Of a stretch of 64,000 nt of DNA, positions 42,294 to 51,028 are shown in pieces (the stretch's first letter is position 1; each line of letters opens with the position of its first letter). Below the pieces are notes generated by a model, which ran no database searches, had not been told where the DNA came from, and saw only the letters and a program-made list of their open reading frames with translations. Origin of the DNA: UMGS1696 sp964463375. Lineage in GTDB: Bacteria; Bacillota; Clostridia; Oscillospirales; CAG-272. The position numbers were made by a program, and so were the translations under genes. The DNA is taken from contig CAYXBQ010000006.1 of the NCBI GenBank assembly GCA_964463375.1, forward strand, positions 1-64,000, given 5' to 3'.

Positions 42294-42980
42294 CTAACTT
42301 CTAACTTCCTCCAGGGGTGTGCCGTTTTCCATTCGGTATACCCGGTCGGCGTAGGGGAGCAGGCTTTCGTCGTGGGTCACCATCAGGATCGTCTGACCGT
42401 AGGTGTCGTGGGTCTGGCGCAGGAGCCGGATCAGCTCCCCAGCCGCATTTTTGTCCAGATTTCCCGTGGGCTCATCGGCAAATAGGATCGCAGGCCGCCC
42501 GATCATGGCTCTGGCAACTGCCACCCGCTGGCATTCTCCCCCGGACATCTCCGACGGCAGATGCTCCAGCCGATGGGTGATGCCCAGTGTTTCGCATAGA
42601 TTTTGAAAATATCCTTCCTCCACCGGTCGTTTGCCAATGAGCAGTGGCGTGAGGATATTTTCTTTTGCGGTCAAAATGGGCAACAGATGGTAGCTCTGGA
42701 ACACGAAGCCGATCTTCTCGTTCCGCAGCTTTGCTAATTTTTCACCCGACAGGCCTTGCATATCCTCGTCTTCCAAGAATACATGGCCGGCGGTGGGCGT
42801 ATCGAAGCCGGAGAGTACGTTCAGCAGCGTGGATTTCCCCGACCCGGACTTGCCATAGAGAATGAGAAACTCCCCACGCTGTACCGTCATGGATACGTCC
42901 CGCAGCGCATAGATGGTCTCTTCCCCTTGCTTGTATAGCTTGTTCACACCTGCACAGCGCAGGATCACATCATTTGCCAT
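42294..42980 (-). CDS. ABC transporter ATP-binding protein (MacB/LolD type)
   Basis: 228 residues. Walker A GKSGSGKSTLLN (about 39-50), Q-loop FVFQSYHLLP, signature EMSGGECQRVAVARA (about 138-152), Walker B ILFADEPTGNLD, H-loop MVTHDE. The TGNLD sequence and size fit the MacB/LolD/FtsE group that works with FtsX-type permeases. It follows the permease gene on the minus strand, 113 bases downstream, separated by a family C palindrome. AAAGGGA precedes the start. The cargo is unknown; antimicrobial-peptide or lipid export are typical roles. Confidence 0.92.
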   Translation of the reverse strand: MANDVILRCAGVNKLYKQGEETIYALRDVSMTVQRGEFLILYGKSGSGKSTLLNVLSGFDTPTAGHVFLEDEDMQGLSGEKLAKLRNEKIGFVFQSYHLLPILTAKENILTPLLIGKRPVEEGYFQNLCETLGITHRLEHLPSEMSGGECQRVAVARAMIGRPAILFADEPTGNLDKNAAGELIRLLRQTHDTYGQTILMVTHDESLLPYADRVYRMENGTPLEEVRS

Positions 42981-43008
42981 AGAAAATCCCTTTCGATTGG
43001 TTCGTTGT

Positions 43009-43036
43009 GCGGAACGGTCAAGACCGTTCCCTACGG
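43009..43036. repeat. Family C palindrome inside the ABC operon
   Basis: GGAACGGTCAAGACCGTTCC (43011-43030), a perfect 9-bp inverted repeat around AA, flanked by GC and CTACGG. It lies between the permease stop and the ATPase start. Confidence 0.92.
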
Positions 43037-43093
43037 TTTTTTGAGGAAATCATTTGCGCTCTTCTACGGTTTTTGATACAACAGAGTTGTGTG

Positions 43094-45271
43094 TCATTCC
43101 CGCTCCTTCACCGCCACAGCCAGCGGAACTGCCAGCATTTCACAGGTAGCCTTGCGAGAGGTGCGCCGGGCTGTGGTGGCGTAGAGCAGATACAGCAGCA
43201 CGGACAATATGCCGTAGCTGATTATGTATTCCACAAAATTGTGTGTGCCGGTCAAGTGCAGATACGGCTCCGTGGCGATGGCGATGGTGTCGTCTAAAAT
43301 ACTGATGAGCACCACCATAATGGGGTACAAAATCGGGATCCCGTAGCGGAACAACGGCCGGCAGAAGCGGTCACTGAGCCGATATAGAGCGTTGTCCGAT
43401 AGCCCCAACGCCCGCAGTACCGCATATTCTCCACGGCGGCGATCCAGTTGAAAGCCCAGCGTACCGCCGATGACCACCGCCGCACACAGCAGCAGATACA
43501 CCGTCTGCGTGAGCAAAAACAACGCCATAAACGTGTTTTTGATACTGTAGACCCGGTTTTGGTAGTAGAGGTTGACCAGCAGCACATCCTGCTCCCGGGT
43601 ACTGCGCAAAAAGCGGTCATGCTCGTTCAGGTATACGCTATCGTCGCCCACCAGCGTGAACAGGGTCGAGAGCAGTCCGTCGATCTCCTCCTCCGGTAGG
43701 TCGCTATGCACCGTCACACGGCAGCTTGCCCCGGTGATGGGTTCGCCATATAATGCTTCCGCAAGCGCAAGCGGCAGGAGAACGGGATAGTCTATGTAGT
43801 CCGCCCAGGCATTGGGGGACGACCGCAATTCTGCCGTTTTTTGCCCGATCACAGCGGTAACAGAGCCGATCTGTATCGTGTCTCCCACCTCCCCCGGAAA
43901 ATCCGGGGATACCCAGACCGTGCCATCGGCGGGGGCTTCTTCCATGAGAAACGTAGCCACCAGCGGCTCAGCGGATACCGTTTCGGTTTCGGTGACGGCA
44001 GAGAAGCCGTGGATCGAATCATATCGGACAGCCCCTTCGATCTGCCGCCGGTGTCCCACAGTGGTCGAGGTGGAAAGATGGCTGACACCGGGCACATTGG
44101 CAACATCTTCCAGCAGAGCAAAGGAGATGCGCCCCTCGTTTTGACCTGTGCCAATCATGGTCACGATCTCGGTCATGTCATTTTGGCTGTTCGAGAGCAT
44201 GCCGCTGATGCAAATGCCAGCCAGCAGGGAAGGAAACAGAAGCAGGCACAAAAACAGCACCAGCATGGGTCGAACGGTTTTCCGGTTCCGCTTTTGCCAG
44301 ATCGCACCGTAGCCATCAAAGCTGCCGGAGGAGAGAAACTTTCCGGCACTCTCTGCCACAAAGGGAATTTTGGTGCCGGAATCGTTCAGCAGCCCGGTCA
44401 GCGTCTGTTTCTTCCAGGAACGCAGACAGACCAAGATCCCAAGAGCCACCGCTAAGAGATTCATGCCGTACATAAAGAGCAGCAGCAGCCACGGCACGTC
44501 AAAGAGCAGCACCGTATTGCCCCGGAAATGGGGATAAATGCGGGTGGACAGCACCGAGACGATCTTCATGGAGAGGATGGCAAGAAACTGCGACGGCACG
44601 TACCCAACGGTGATGAGCCAAAAGCCCTGCCACATCTGGATCGCCCATATGCCACGGGTGGACAGCCCCATGCCCAGCAGACAGGCGTATTCCTGCCGAG
44701 ACCGGGACAGCTTCATGGCATACACCAGCACCACCGTCGCAAACAGTGCCAGTGCCGCCACAAAGACCAAAAGCAGCGTTTCCGGCGCAAAGGCAGTCTC
44801 CCGCAGGGCATCCACATAGGACGTATTGATCATATTGGTATGGTCATAGGCGTAGGCTGGATTTTTGGCATAGTTCTGCACAAAGACTTCATATGTCGCC
44901 GAACGATCCTGTAGCTGTAGCCGCTCGATACACTTTGGCAGCATGGTGCAAATGGCGTTCGGATCGGTGGCAAGTCGGTCGATCAGCTCCACGTAGGCGA
45001 TATAGCCGCCATCCGCTTTCACCGCATCCACCTGCCGTATCTCCGCCATTTGCCGCAGCGTATCGACCTCCTCGTTGGTCAGATCCGGCAAGATCAGCTG
45101 GGTCTCTACCCGATAGTACGCCGCATCGGAGGTGCGCTGACACTGGGCGTAAATGAGCAAATTGCCCATGAGCAGCATCACGCCAAAGCATATGGCAAAC
45201 AGCGGCAGAAACGTCTTTGGTCGGGCACGCAGCTCTCGCACCGCATAAAACCGGGCATAGGATCTTTCCAT
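43094..45271 (-). CDS. ABC transporter permease, FtsX-type, two FtsX domains
   Basis: 725 residues. One N-terminal membrane helix (LPLFAICFGVMLLMGNLLIYA, about 20-40), then a three-helix FtsX cluster (about 170-300), another helix near 345, a large extracellular domain (about 365-590) and a C-terminal three-helix cluster (FMALFLLTQTVYLLLCAAVV onward). This arrangement is typical of Firmicute peptide-resistance or peptide-sensing exporters. CAGGAG precedes the start and a consensus promoter lies 32 bases upstream. No two-component system is adjacent, unlike the BceAB systems. Confidence 0.88.
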   Translation of the reverse strand: MERSYARFYAVRELRARPKTFLPLFAICFGVMLLMGNLLIYAQCQRTSDAAYYRVETQLILPDLTNEEVDTLRQMAEIRQVDAVKADGGYIAYVELIDRLATDPNAICTMLPKCIERLQLQDRSATYEVFVQNYAKNPAYAYDHTNMINTSYVDALRETAFAPETLLLVFVAALALFATVVLVYAMKLSRSRQEYACLLGMGLSTRGIWAIQMWQGFWLITVGYVPSQFLAILSMKIVSVLSTRIYPHFRGNTVLLFDVPWLLLLFMYGMNLLAVALGILVCLRSWKKQTLTGLLNDSGTKIPFVAESAGKFLSSGSFDGYGAIWQKRNRKTVRPMLVLFLCLLLFPSLLAGICISGMLSNSQNDMTEIVTMIGTGQNEGRISFALLEDVANVPGVSHLSTSTTVGHRRQIEGAVRYDSIHGFSAVTETETVSAEPLVATFLMEEAPADGTVWVSPDFPGEVGDTIQIGSVTAVIGQKTAELRSSPNAWADYIDYPVLLPLALAEALYGEPITGASCRVTVHSDLPEEEIDGLLSTLFTLVGDDSVYLNEHDRFLRSTREQDVLLVNLYYQNRVYSIKNTFMALFLLTQTVYLLLCAAVVIGGTLGFQLDRRRGEYAVLRALGLSDNALYRLSDRFCRPLFRYGIPILYPIMVVLISILDDTIAIATEPYLHLTGTHNFVEYIISYGILSVLLYLLYATTARRTSRKATCEMLAVPLAVAVKERE

Positions 45272-45302
45272 AGTTCTCTCCTGTCTTGTGTTCTATAAAT
45301 AT

Positions 45303-45331
45303 AGTATAACACAGCGATATAGGGTTGTCAA
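45303..45331 (-). promoter_or_regulatory. Promoter of the ABC exporter
   Basis: TTGACA (45326-45331), 17 bp, TATACT (45303-45308) on the minus strand. Confidence 0.88.
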
Positions 45332-45375
45332 TGCGCAAAAAAACAAACTTTGCCAACAAAATTTGGTAAAACCGC

Positions 45376-45420
45376 ACAAAAAAAGACCCCTGCGTAGGGA
45401 GATACACAGGAGTCTTGTCG
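45376..45420 (-). terminator. Terminator of the ThrE operon
   Basis: On the minus strand AAGACTCCTGTG, loop, CGCAGGGGTCTT then TTTTTTG. Confidence 0.9.
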
Positions 45421-45423
45421 AAA

Positions 45424-46671
45424 TCATTTTTTATCCAGATACTGTCCCCGGCGTATGTTTTCCACCATCTTGAACAGGGACGACACCAGCAGTACGCCCA
45501 CCGCCAATACACCGGCAATGGCAGCCGTGCGTACCCCCTGCCGCAGAGACAGCTCCCCCGCCCCCTCCAGCATGTATTCCACGGTGTAGTACACCCCGGA
45601 GCCGGGGACCAGCGGCAATAGGGCGATGACCAAATAGGAGAAGGAGGGAAATTTGCGGATCCGTGCCATCAGCTCGGCGTACAACGACACCGCCACCGCC
45701 GCAAAGAAGTTCGCCAGATACACCCCGGCACCGAAATATTGTGCGCCCAGATACACCGCCCAGCTGAGAAACGCCCCCGCCATGCAGATGAACACCCCCG
45801 GCAGCCGAATGTTGTATAGAAGACAAAAGCCCCCGCAGGCGATAGCACCGGCGAGACATTGTACGATCGCCGGATAGTGCATGGAGGCGTGGATGCCTAG
45901 GGAGGCCGTGCTGTGCCACAACAGGTTCGATAGCCCCAGGGCCGTACCGGTGCCCAGCAGCAGTGCCGCCGCCGTCAAAAACACCTGCGCCAGCCGATTG
46001 ATGCCGGACAGGGTGTCGCCGTAGATGATGTCCCGCATGCTGTCCGTGAACGCCATGCCCGGCACCAATAGCATCAGGGCACCAATGGCGGCCGCATCCG
46101 CATACCGAATGGCACCGACGTGGGTCAGGGTCTGGCTGACGAAGGCGATGATGAAGGCACCGGTGATGTTTTGGAAGAAGGGGTTCACCTGCCAAACGGT
46201 CATGGCACGGAGAAACAGCCCCACCACCACACCGCATAGCCCGGACAAAATGCCGTCCGTCCAGGTGCCGCCGAACTGGATGCCGAAAAAGCCCGCCGCC
46301 AAAAAGTACCCCAGACACAGCACCGGCAGGGAATAATACACCCGGTGTCGCTTGGTCCTTTGCAGCCGCAGGAGTGCCTCCGATATGGGCGGCTTCTCTC
46401 GGCAAAGCTGCCTTGCCAGACCGTAAAACTGTTCGATGGCGTTGATGTCGGTGCCGTGGTAGCCGATCCGGCGCATGCGGGTCATGGGTCTGCCGTTGTC
46501 CGGACACACCGTCACGATCAGGCAGTTGGGAATGGCGAACACATCTCCCGGCACCCCATAGGCCTTCAGCAGCCGATTCACCGCCGCCTCCACCCGGTAG
46601 ATCTCCGCACCACACATTTGCAGGTGGTACCCAATGGATATAGCAAGCTCTAATAATTCTTGTTCAAACAT
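45424..46671 (-). CDS. ThrE-type threonine/serine exporter (both domains fused)
   Basis: 415 residues. Residues about 1-250 are the DUF1212/ThrE part with a soluble start (LAISIGYHLQMCGAEIYRVE) and five helices; about 265-410 is the ThrE_2 part with five more. In many Firmicutes these are two genes; here they are fused as in Corynebacterium ThrE. It should export threonine or serine by proton antiport. No clear ribosome binding site precedes the ATG; it may rely on readthrough coupling from the small frame 12 bases upstream. Confidence 0.87.
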   Translation of the reverse strand: MFEQELLELAISIGYHLQMCGAEIYRVEAAVNRLLKAYGVPGDVFAIPNCLIVTVCPDNGRPMTRMRRIGYHGTDINAIEQFYGLARQLCREKPPISEALLRLQRTKRHRVYYSLPVLCLGYFLAAGFFGIQFGGTWTDGILSGLCGVVVGLFLRAMTVWQVNPFFQNITGAFIIAFVSQTLTHVGAIRYADAAAIGALMLLVPGMAFTDSMRDIIYGDTLSGINRLAQVFLTAAALLLGTGTALGLSNLLWHSTASLGIHASMHYPAIVQCLAGAIACGGFCLLYNIRLPGVFICMAGAFLSWAVYLGAQYFGAGVYLANFFAAVAVSLYAELMARIRKFPSFSYLVIALLPLVPGSGVYYTVEYMLEGAGELSLRQGVRTAAIAGVLAVGVLLVSSLFKMVENIRRGQYLDKK

Positions 46672-46683
46672 GTATGTATACTT

Positions 46684-46812
46684 CTATCTATAAATAAAAT
46701 GTTGATGATCGTAGGTTTCTAAATTGTCCAAAAAACGGCTGGCAGAGCAGAGGTAGAACCCACCGATGCGCTCCCAGGAACCCAGCAGTGCTATATAAAA
46801 GTAGCCGTTCAT
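46684..46812 (-). CDS. Small protein of 42 residues, translationally coupled
   Basis: Its ATG overlaps the stop codon of the DUF5662 gene as ATGA, a classical coupling arrangement, and it ends 12 bases before the ThrE start. Sequence: MNGYFYIALLGSWERIGGFY then an amphipathic tail ending HFIYR. No signature is recognised. It may be a real coupled protein or a means of carrying ribosomes to the ThrE start. Confidence 0.45.
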   Translation of the reverse strand: MNGYFYIALLGSWERIGGFYLCSASRFLDNLETYDHQHFIYR

Positions 46813-47363
46813 TTTGTGAGTTGTCTTTTCTTCCAAACGATCCGCTTTACCTGCCGAATGTGGGCAAAGGTCGCCTCTTCCCCCCGCTCTGCCAGCATCC
46901 GCAGCCACCGTTCCAGCACATACGCCGTGTGGGGATGCATTTCCGATTTGGCGTTTCCACGGAGAAAATAGTCCAGCGGTGCGCGGTCGGTGTAGCTCTC
47001 TCCCATGTAATTTTTGCTTGCCGCCACCCGGTCGCAGAACATTTCCTTCAGATCGGTCAGCGGCATTTCCACCGGCCCGTATCGCTTGGTCGTGGGATCC
47101 ACATCGTTCCAATATTCAAAGTGGTGGCGGTTGCGGCCCTTGTGGTGGAGCCAGGCACGGGAATAGCCGAACAGCTCCCGCTCCCTTTCGTTGGGACTGC
47201 GGGTACCCTGGTAGTAGCACATACCGGGCACAAACTCGGTTGGCGAAAATTTGGACAGGTCGTGGGTCAGCCCCCGCAGCGGGATCCCGCAACGAATGGC
47301 GTTTTCCAGTACCAGCTTTTTGTGGTGGGTGATGGTTTTGAAATGCCGAATGGGATGCAGCAT
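46809..47363 (-). CDS. DUF5662 family protein
   Basis: 184 residues, uncharacterised. Histidine- and aspartate-rich patches (TITHHKKLVLENAIRCG, LTHDLSKFSPTEFVPG, LHHKGRNRHHFEYW) suggest an HD-like metal site (inference). It is the first gene of a minus-strand operon with the small frame and the ThrE exporter. GAGG lies 9 bases before the start, and a promoter TTGCTT, 17 bp, CATAAT is at 47399-47427. Confidence 0.82.
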   Translation of the reverse strand: MLHPIRHFKTITHHKKLVLENAIRCGIPLRGLTHDLSKFSPTEFVPGMCYYQGTRSPNERERELFGYSRAWLHHKGRNRHHFEYWNDVDPTTKRYGPVEMPLTDLKEMFCDRVAASKNYMGESYTDRAPLDYFLRGNAKSEMHPHTAYVLERWLRMLAERGEEATFAHIRQVKRIVWKKRQLTK

Positions 47364-47398
47364 GGTGTATACCTCGTGTTTGTAGCTATATCAAGTAT

Positions 47399-47427
47399 AT
47401 TATGCCATAAAACCGCCGGAAAAGCAA
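47399..47427 (-). promoter_or_regulatory. Promoter of the DUF5662-ThrE operon
   Basis: TTGCTT (47422-47427), 17 bp, CATAAT (47399-47404) on the minus strand. Confidence 0.65.
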
Positions 47428-47510
47428 GAGGAAAATGGAGATAGGAAACGAGAAAAGAGCGGGAAAGGGGTATGCCGGCGGGTATTTTGGTGCGATGCGC
47501 TTTTTTTCTA

Positions 47511-47539
47511 TTGCTTTTTTTCCCGTTTTACGGTATAAT
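47511..47539 (+). promoter_or_regulatory. Promoter of the first RNA methyltransferase
   Basis: TTGCTT (47511-47516), 17 bp, TATAAT (47534-47539). Confidence 0.75.
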
Positions 47540-47573
47540 ATAGCTAACCATGTTTTTATAGATCGAGGATACG

Positions 47574-48773
47574 ATGAGAGACTACAGACATACACCTAAA
47601 CCAAAACAAACAAGCGTCACCAAAGGGGAGCCGGTGTGCGAAATGCGGCGTTCCTGCGGCGGCTGCCAGACCTGGAACCTGACCTACGAGGAAGAGCTGT
47701 CCATGAAGATGGCAAAGCTGATCCGGCTGCTGGGTCGCTTCGGACACGTGGAGGAGATCCTGCCCATGGACGACCCCACCCACTACCGCAACAAGCTGCA
47801 AGCCCTGTTCCAGTACAACGGCAAAAACCAGTTCCGCTACGGCCTGTACCAGTCTGCCACGGGACATATCGTGAAGTGCGACAATTGTCTGATCGAGAAC
47901 AGGGAGGCTGCTCGCATCGTTCGCACCGTGGCGACACTGGTCACCAAGCTGCACGTGCCTGCCTGGGATCTGCACCACAAAAAGGGCGTGTTCCGGCACG
48001 TGATGGTCCGCTATGCCGCCGCCGAGGACAGCTACATGGTGGCGCTGGTCACCGGTACGGACACCTTTGCGGCAGGAGAGGACATGGCGAAGGCCATCGT
48101 GGAAAAGCACCCCAAGGTGAAAAGCGTGGTCTGGTGCCAAAACCACACGGACATTCCCCTGTGGATCGAGGGAGAGGGCAAGGCACTGTACGGCACGCCC
48201 ACCATCACCGATAAGTTAGCCGACTGCCTGTTCCGCATTTCTGCCCCGTCCTTCTACCAGGTCAACACCACCCAAACCGAAAAGCTGTACCAGACGGCGC
48301 TGACCTATGCCAACCTGAAGCCCACCGACCACGTGGTGGATGCCTACTGCGGCATTGGTACGTTGGGGATCGCCGCCGCCAAAAACTACGGCTGTGAAAC
48401 AGTGCTGGGCTTTGACAACAACGAAAACGCCATCCGGGATGCCAAAGTGAACGCCCGGATCAATGGTTTGGAGAACACCGAGTTCCGCTGTGCCGATGCG
48501 GGCAAGATCACCGCAGAGCTGGCAGCCCAGGGCCAGGTGGCAGACGTGCTGTTCGTGGACCCGCCGAGAGCCGGATTGGGCAAGGAGATGCTCAGTGCCA
48601 TCGAGGACATGGACCCGGCCAGACTGGTGTACGTGTCCTGCAACCCGGAAACGCTGGCAAAGGATCTTGCCGTGCTGCGGAAGAAATATAAGGTAGAAAA
48701 GCTCCAGCCGGTGGATATGTTCCCCCGGACACAGCACGTGGAATGTGTATGTCTTTTGACCAAGGGAAAGTAA
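47574..48773 (+). CDS. 23S rRNA (uracil-C5)-methyltransferase, TrmA/RlmD family without TRAM
   Basis: 399 residues. The [4Fe-4S] cysteines are in VCEMRRSCGGC (about residues 21-31) with a fourth in the later KCDNC. The S-adenosylmethionine domain has DAYCGIGTLGIAAA (about 261-274), VDPPRAGLG and the catalytic cysteine in YVSCNPETLAKDL (about 346-358). The N-terminal TRAM RNA-binding domain of the usual RlmD is missing; compare the paralogue at 63356. GAGG lies just before the start. The acetyltransferase gene follows after 8 bases. Confidence 0.9.
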   Translation: MRDYRHTPKPKQTSVTKGEPVCEMRRSCGGCQTWNLTYEEELSMKMAKLIRLLGRFGHVEEILPMDDPTHYRNKLQALFQYNGKNQFRYGLYQSATGHIVKCDNCLIENREAARIVRTVATLVTKLHVPAWDLHHKKGVFRHVMVRYAAAEDSYMVALVTGTDTFAAGEDMAKAIVEKHPKVKSVVWCQNHTDIPLWIEGEGKALYGTPTITDKLADCLFRISAPSFYQVNTTQTEKLYQTALTYANLKPTDHVVDAYCGIGTLGIAAAKNYGCETVLGFDNNENAIRDAKVNARINGLENTEFRCADAGKITAELAAQGQVADVLFVDPPRAGLGKEMLSAIEDMDPARLVYVSCNPETLAKDLAVLRKKYKVEKLQPVDMFPRTQHVECVCLLTKGK

Positions 48774-48781
48774 TTTAACAA

Positions 48782-49357
48782 ATGTCGAATGAAAAGGTGC
48801 GCAGCAACATGGATCTTCGAAAAGACCAGACCGGGCGGTTGCCATATTCGGTCGAGGATGCGCTGACGGAAACGGAGCTTGTCAGTGATATCCTGCCGAT
48901 CGAGGAAGCCCTTCGCCTGCGCCGGTTTGATGGCAGGTATGATTTTGCCTTTGCGTGGTATCAGGATCCCGAAACGGTTCTGCTGGTGGATGGCAAAGCA
49001 GAGCCCTATTCCTATGAGACCCTGACGAATATGTACACCTATCTGCATAAAAAAGGCGAGCTGTATTTCATCGAAGTCAGGGAGAATAGCACATGGAAGC
49101 CCATTGGGGATGTCACCTTCTGGCAAGAGGATATGCCCATTGTGATCGGCGAGCGTGCGTACCGTGGCAAAGGGATCGGCAAAAAGGTCGTGTCTGCCCT
49201 GGTCGCACGTGGCCGAGCCATGGGGTATGATGCGCTGTACGTTGGCGAGATCTACGACTTTAATATTGCTTCCCAAAAGTGCTTTGAGAGCGTAGGCTTT
49301 CGGCGCTGCGAAAGGACTGCGAAAGGCTATCGATACGTTTTGGATCTGCGATACTGA
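48782..49357 (+). CDS. GNAT N-acetyltransferase
   Basis: 191 residues. The acetyl-CoA loop is ERAYRGKGIGKKVVSALVAR (about 121-140), followed by the NIASQKCFESVGF segment typical of RimI/RimJ-like GNATs. The substrate is unknown. It follows the methyltransferase by 8 bases, with AGGGAAAG as the ribosome binding site inside that gene's end, so the two are probably co-expressed. Confidence 0.85.
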   Translation: MSNEKVRSNMDLRKDQTGRLPYSVEDALTETELVSDILPIEEALRLRRFDGRYDFAFAWYQDPETVLLVDGKAEPYSYETLTNMYTYLHKKGELYFIEVRENSTWKPIGDVTFWQEDMPIVIGERAYRGKGIGKKVVSALVARGRAMGYDALYVGEIYDFNIASQKCFESVGFRRCERTAKGYRYVLDLRY

Positions 49358-49407
49358 AGTCACCAAAAGCCACATTTTTCCACCAAAAACCGCAGGAGGA
49401 ATCACCC

Positions 49408-50247
49408 ATGAAAATAAAACAACCGATCACGGTTCGGTTTATCACATTTGTCATAGGTGTCGCCGTGCTACAGGGGCTGCTGCTGCTCTTTTGTACCCAA
49501 GGCGGGCTGATGTCTTTGTATCCCTATGTGGTGCGGACGGCAGCGGAGGACTACCAGCCCCGTGGCACCTCCACCGTGTACTACGATATGCGCCTGGACG
49601 TGACCGATGCGCCGCTGTTCGCCGTGGGCATGGATCCGGATGTGGCACAGTCCTATGATGCCTTTGCCCACCTGTTCCGGTTCCTGAAGCAGTATCGCAA
49701 TATCACAACGATCTATCTGTGTGTGGTCGAAGACTATGCCGATGCCATCGCCGCTCGGATGGAGGACCCGCTGCTGGATCACGGCTTGCCGGAGACACTG
49801 CTGTCCTTTGCCGATGCTTTGGCGGCGGTCAACGAGACCCAGCCACCACAGAAAAAGTTTACCGTGTCTGCGTTCCCGGGGGACGTGTACATAGACATCC
49901 CGGCAGACGGCAGTGTGTTGTTTTTGCAGGATCGGGATACCATGATGGCAGAGCGGGCGCAAAGCCTGGACGACCCGACTTTGTATATCGAGATGAAATA
50001 TATAAATTGCCAAACAAACGATGGTGTCCGCACCGATATACGCCTGCCCTTTGTGGGGGAGACCACCGGGTACGCCTTTTTGCCCGCCGCCCGCATCGAT
50101 TGGTTCTACCGCTACTATGCCAAGGTGGCAGATCCGCTGGGCGTGGGGCGGGACACAGAAGCACTGGTGCGGGAGAATGCGCCCTATGTGCTCTTTGTGG
50201 AAAACGGACAGGCGGCCGTGTGGGAGAACGTGGAGGAGACAGAATAA
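49408..50247 (+). CDS. Membrane-anchored protein of unknown function
   Basis: 279 residues. One N-terminal hydrophobic helix (VRFITFVIGVAVLQGLLLLF, about 9-28) should anchor it with the rest outside the cytoplasm. The remainder is soluble alpha/beta with DDPTLYIEMKYINCQTNDGV and a C-terminal VLFVENGQAAVWE. No catalytic motif is recognised. GGAGGA precedes the start; the next gene begins 1 base after its stop, so they are coupled. Confidence 0.7.
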   Translation: MKIKQPITVRFITFVIGVAVLQGLLLLFCTQGGLMSLYPYVVRTAAEDYQPRGTSTVYYDMRLDVTDAPLFAVGMDPDVAQSYDAFAHLFRFLKQYRNITTIYLCVVEDYADAIAARMEDPLLDHGLPETLLSFADALAAVNETQPPQKKFTVSAFPGDVYIDIPADGSVLFLQDRDTMMAERAQSLDDPTLYIEMKYINCQTNDGVRTDIRLPFVGETTGYAFLPAARIDWFYRYYAKVADPLGVGRDTEALVRENAPYVLFVENGQAAVWENVEETE

Positions 50248-50248
50248 T

Positions 50249-50998
50249 ATGATCAAATTGGAAAACGAAGAATTCGAACGCTCTATCATCGACGAGCATT
50301 ACCATATCGCCGTGCCGGTGCAGCTGACCGCCTTTGCCGATGGGACAAAGGAGCTGCTGGTCTATTCCTTTTGCCAAAAATTGGCAGAGGAGTGCGAGGC
50401 AAAATTCGCCGATCCCCTGTGTGACGAGGCTTTGGCGTGGCTGCGGGACAAGCTTTCTCCCATCATGGCGGAGCTGGACTACGACCCGGACAGCCTGATG
50501 CTCCACAGCCACCGGGAATTTCGCCTGACCCCGCCGGAGCTGGATGCCCTGGTCACCACCGCCACGGAGCCGGAGCTTATCACCGTGCTGACCGAGCAGG
50601 ACCGGGACACGGATGCAGAGCTGGAGCTGGATGCCTTCGAGATGGACGGCACCAACCCAGACGACGCTATGACCGTGATCCGGGAAAACGGCAAGATCGT
50701 GTGCTATGCGGCGGTGAACGACATCATCGAAAACGACACCACCGGCGGCTGGGACTGGATCGAGCTGAACGTGGAATGCGGCGAGGACTACCGCCGACGT
50801 GGCTACGGTCTGGCCTGTGTGGCTGCGCTGACCCGGTACTATCTGCGCCGTGGCAAGGCAGTCAAGTACCTGTGTGACGAGGACAATACCCCCTCCATGG
50901 CACTGGCAGAGAAAGCCGGCTTTGGGTTCTACAGCCGTGTGGTGCCCATGGTGTATTATACTGCGCATGACGAATGTGACGAACACGACGACGAATGA
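50249..50998 (+). CDS. GNAT N-acetyltransferase with N-terminal extension
   Basis: 249 residues. The C-terminal GNAT domain has the acetyl-CoA loop CGEDYRRRGYGLACVAALT (about 173-191) and DNTPSMALAEKAGFGFYSR. The N-terminal 110 residues are not recognised. GGAGGAG in the end of the previous gene places the start at 50249, one base past that stop codon; a longer frame from 50021 overlaps it and is rejected. The C-terminus is acidic (DECDEHDDE). Confidence 0.82.
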   Translation: MIKLENEEFERSIIDEHYHIAVPVQLTAFADGTKELLVYSFCQKLAEECEAKFADPLCDEALAWLRDKLSPIMAELDYDPDSLMLHSHREFRLTPPELDALVTTATEPELITVLTEQDRDTDAELELDAFEMDGTNPDDAMTVIRENGKIVCYAAVNDIIENDTTGGWDWIELNVECGEDYRRRGYGLACVAALTRYYLRRGKAVKYLCDEDNTPSMALAEKAGFGFYSRVVPMVYYTAHDECDEHDDE

Positions 50999-51028
50999 AC
51001 CGTACAAGATAGTTTAGGAGGGATCCCT

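Noticed and set aside
46684..47112. A 142-codon reading of the small frame upstream of thrE
   Set aside because: The extra N-terminal part is a shadow inside the DUF5662 gene; only the last 42 codons after the ATGA overlap are plausible.
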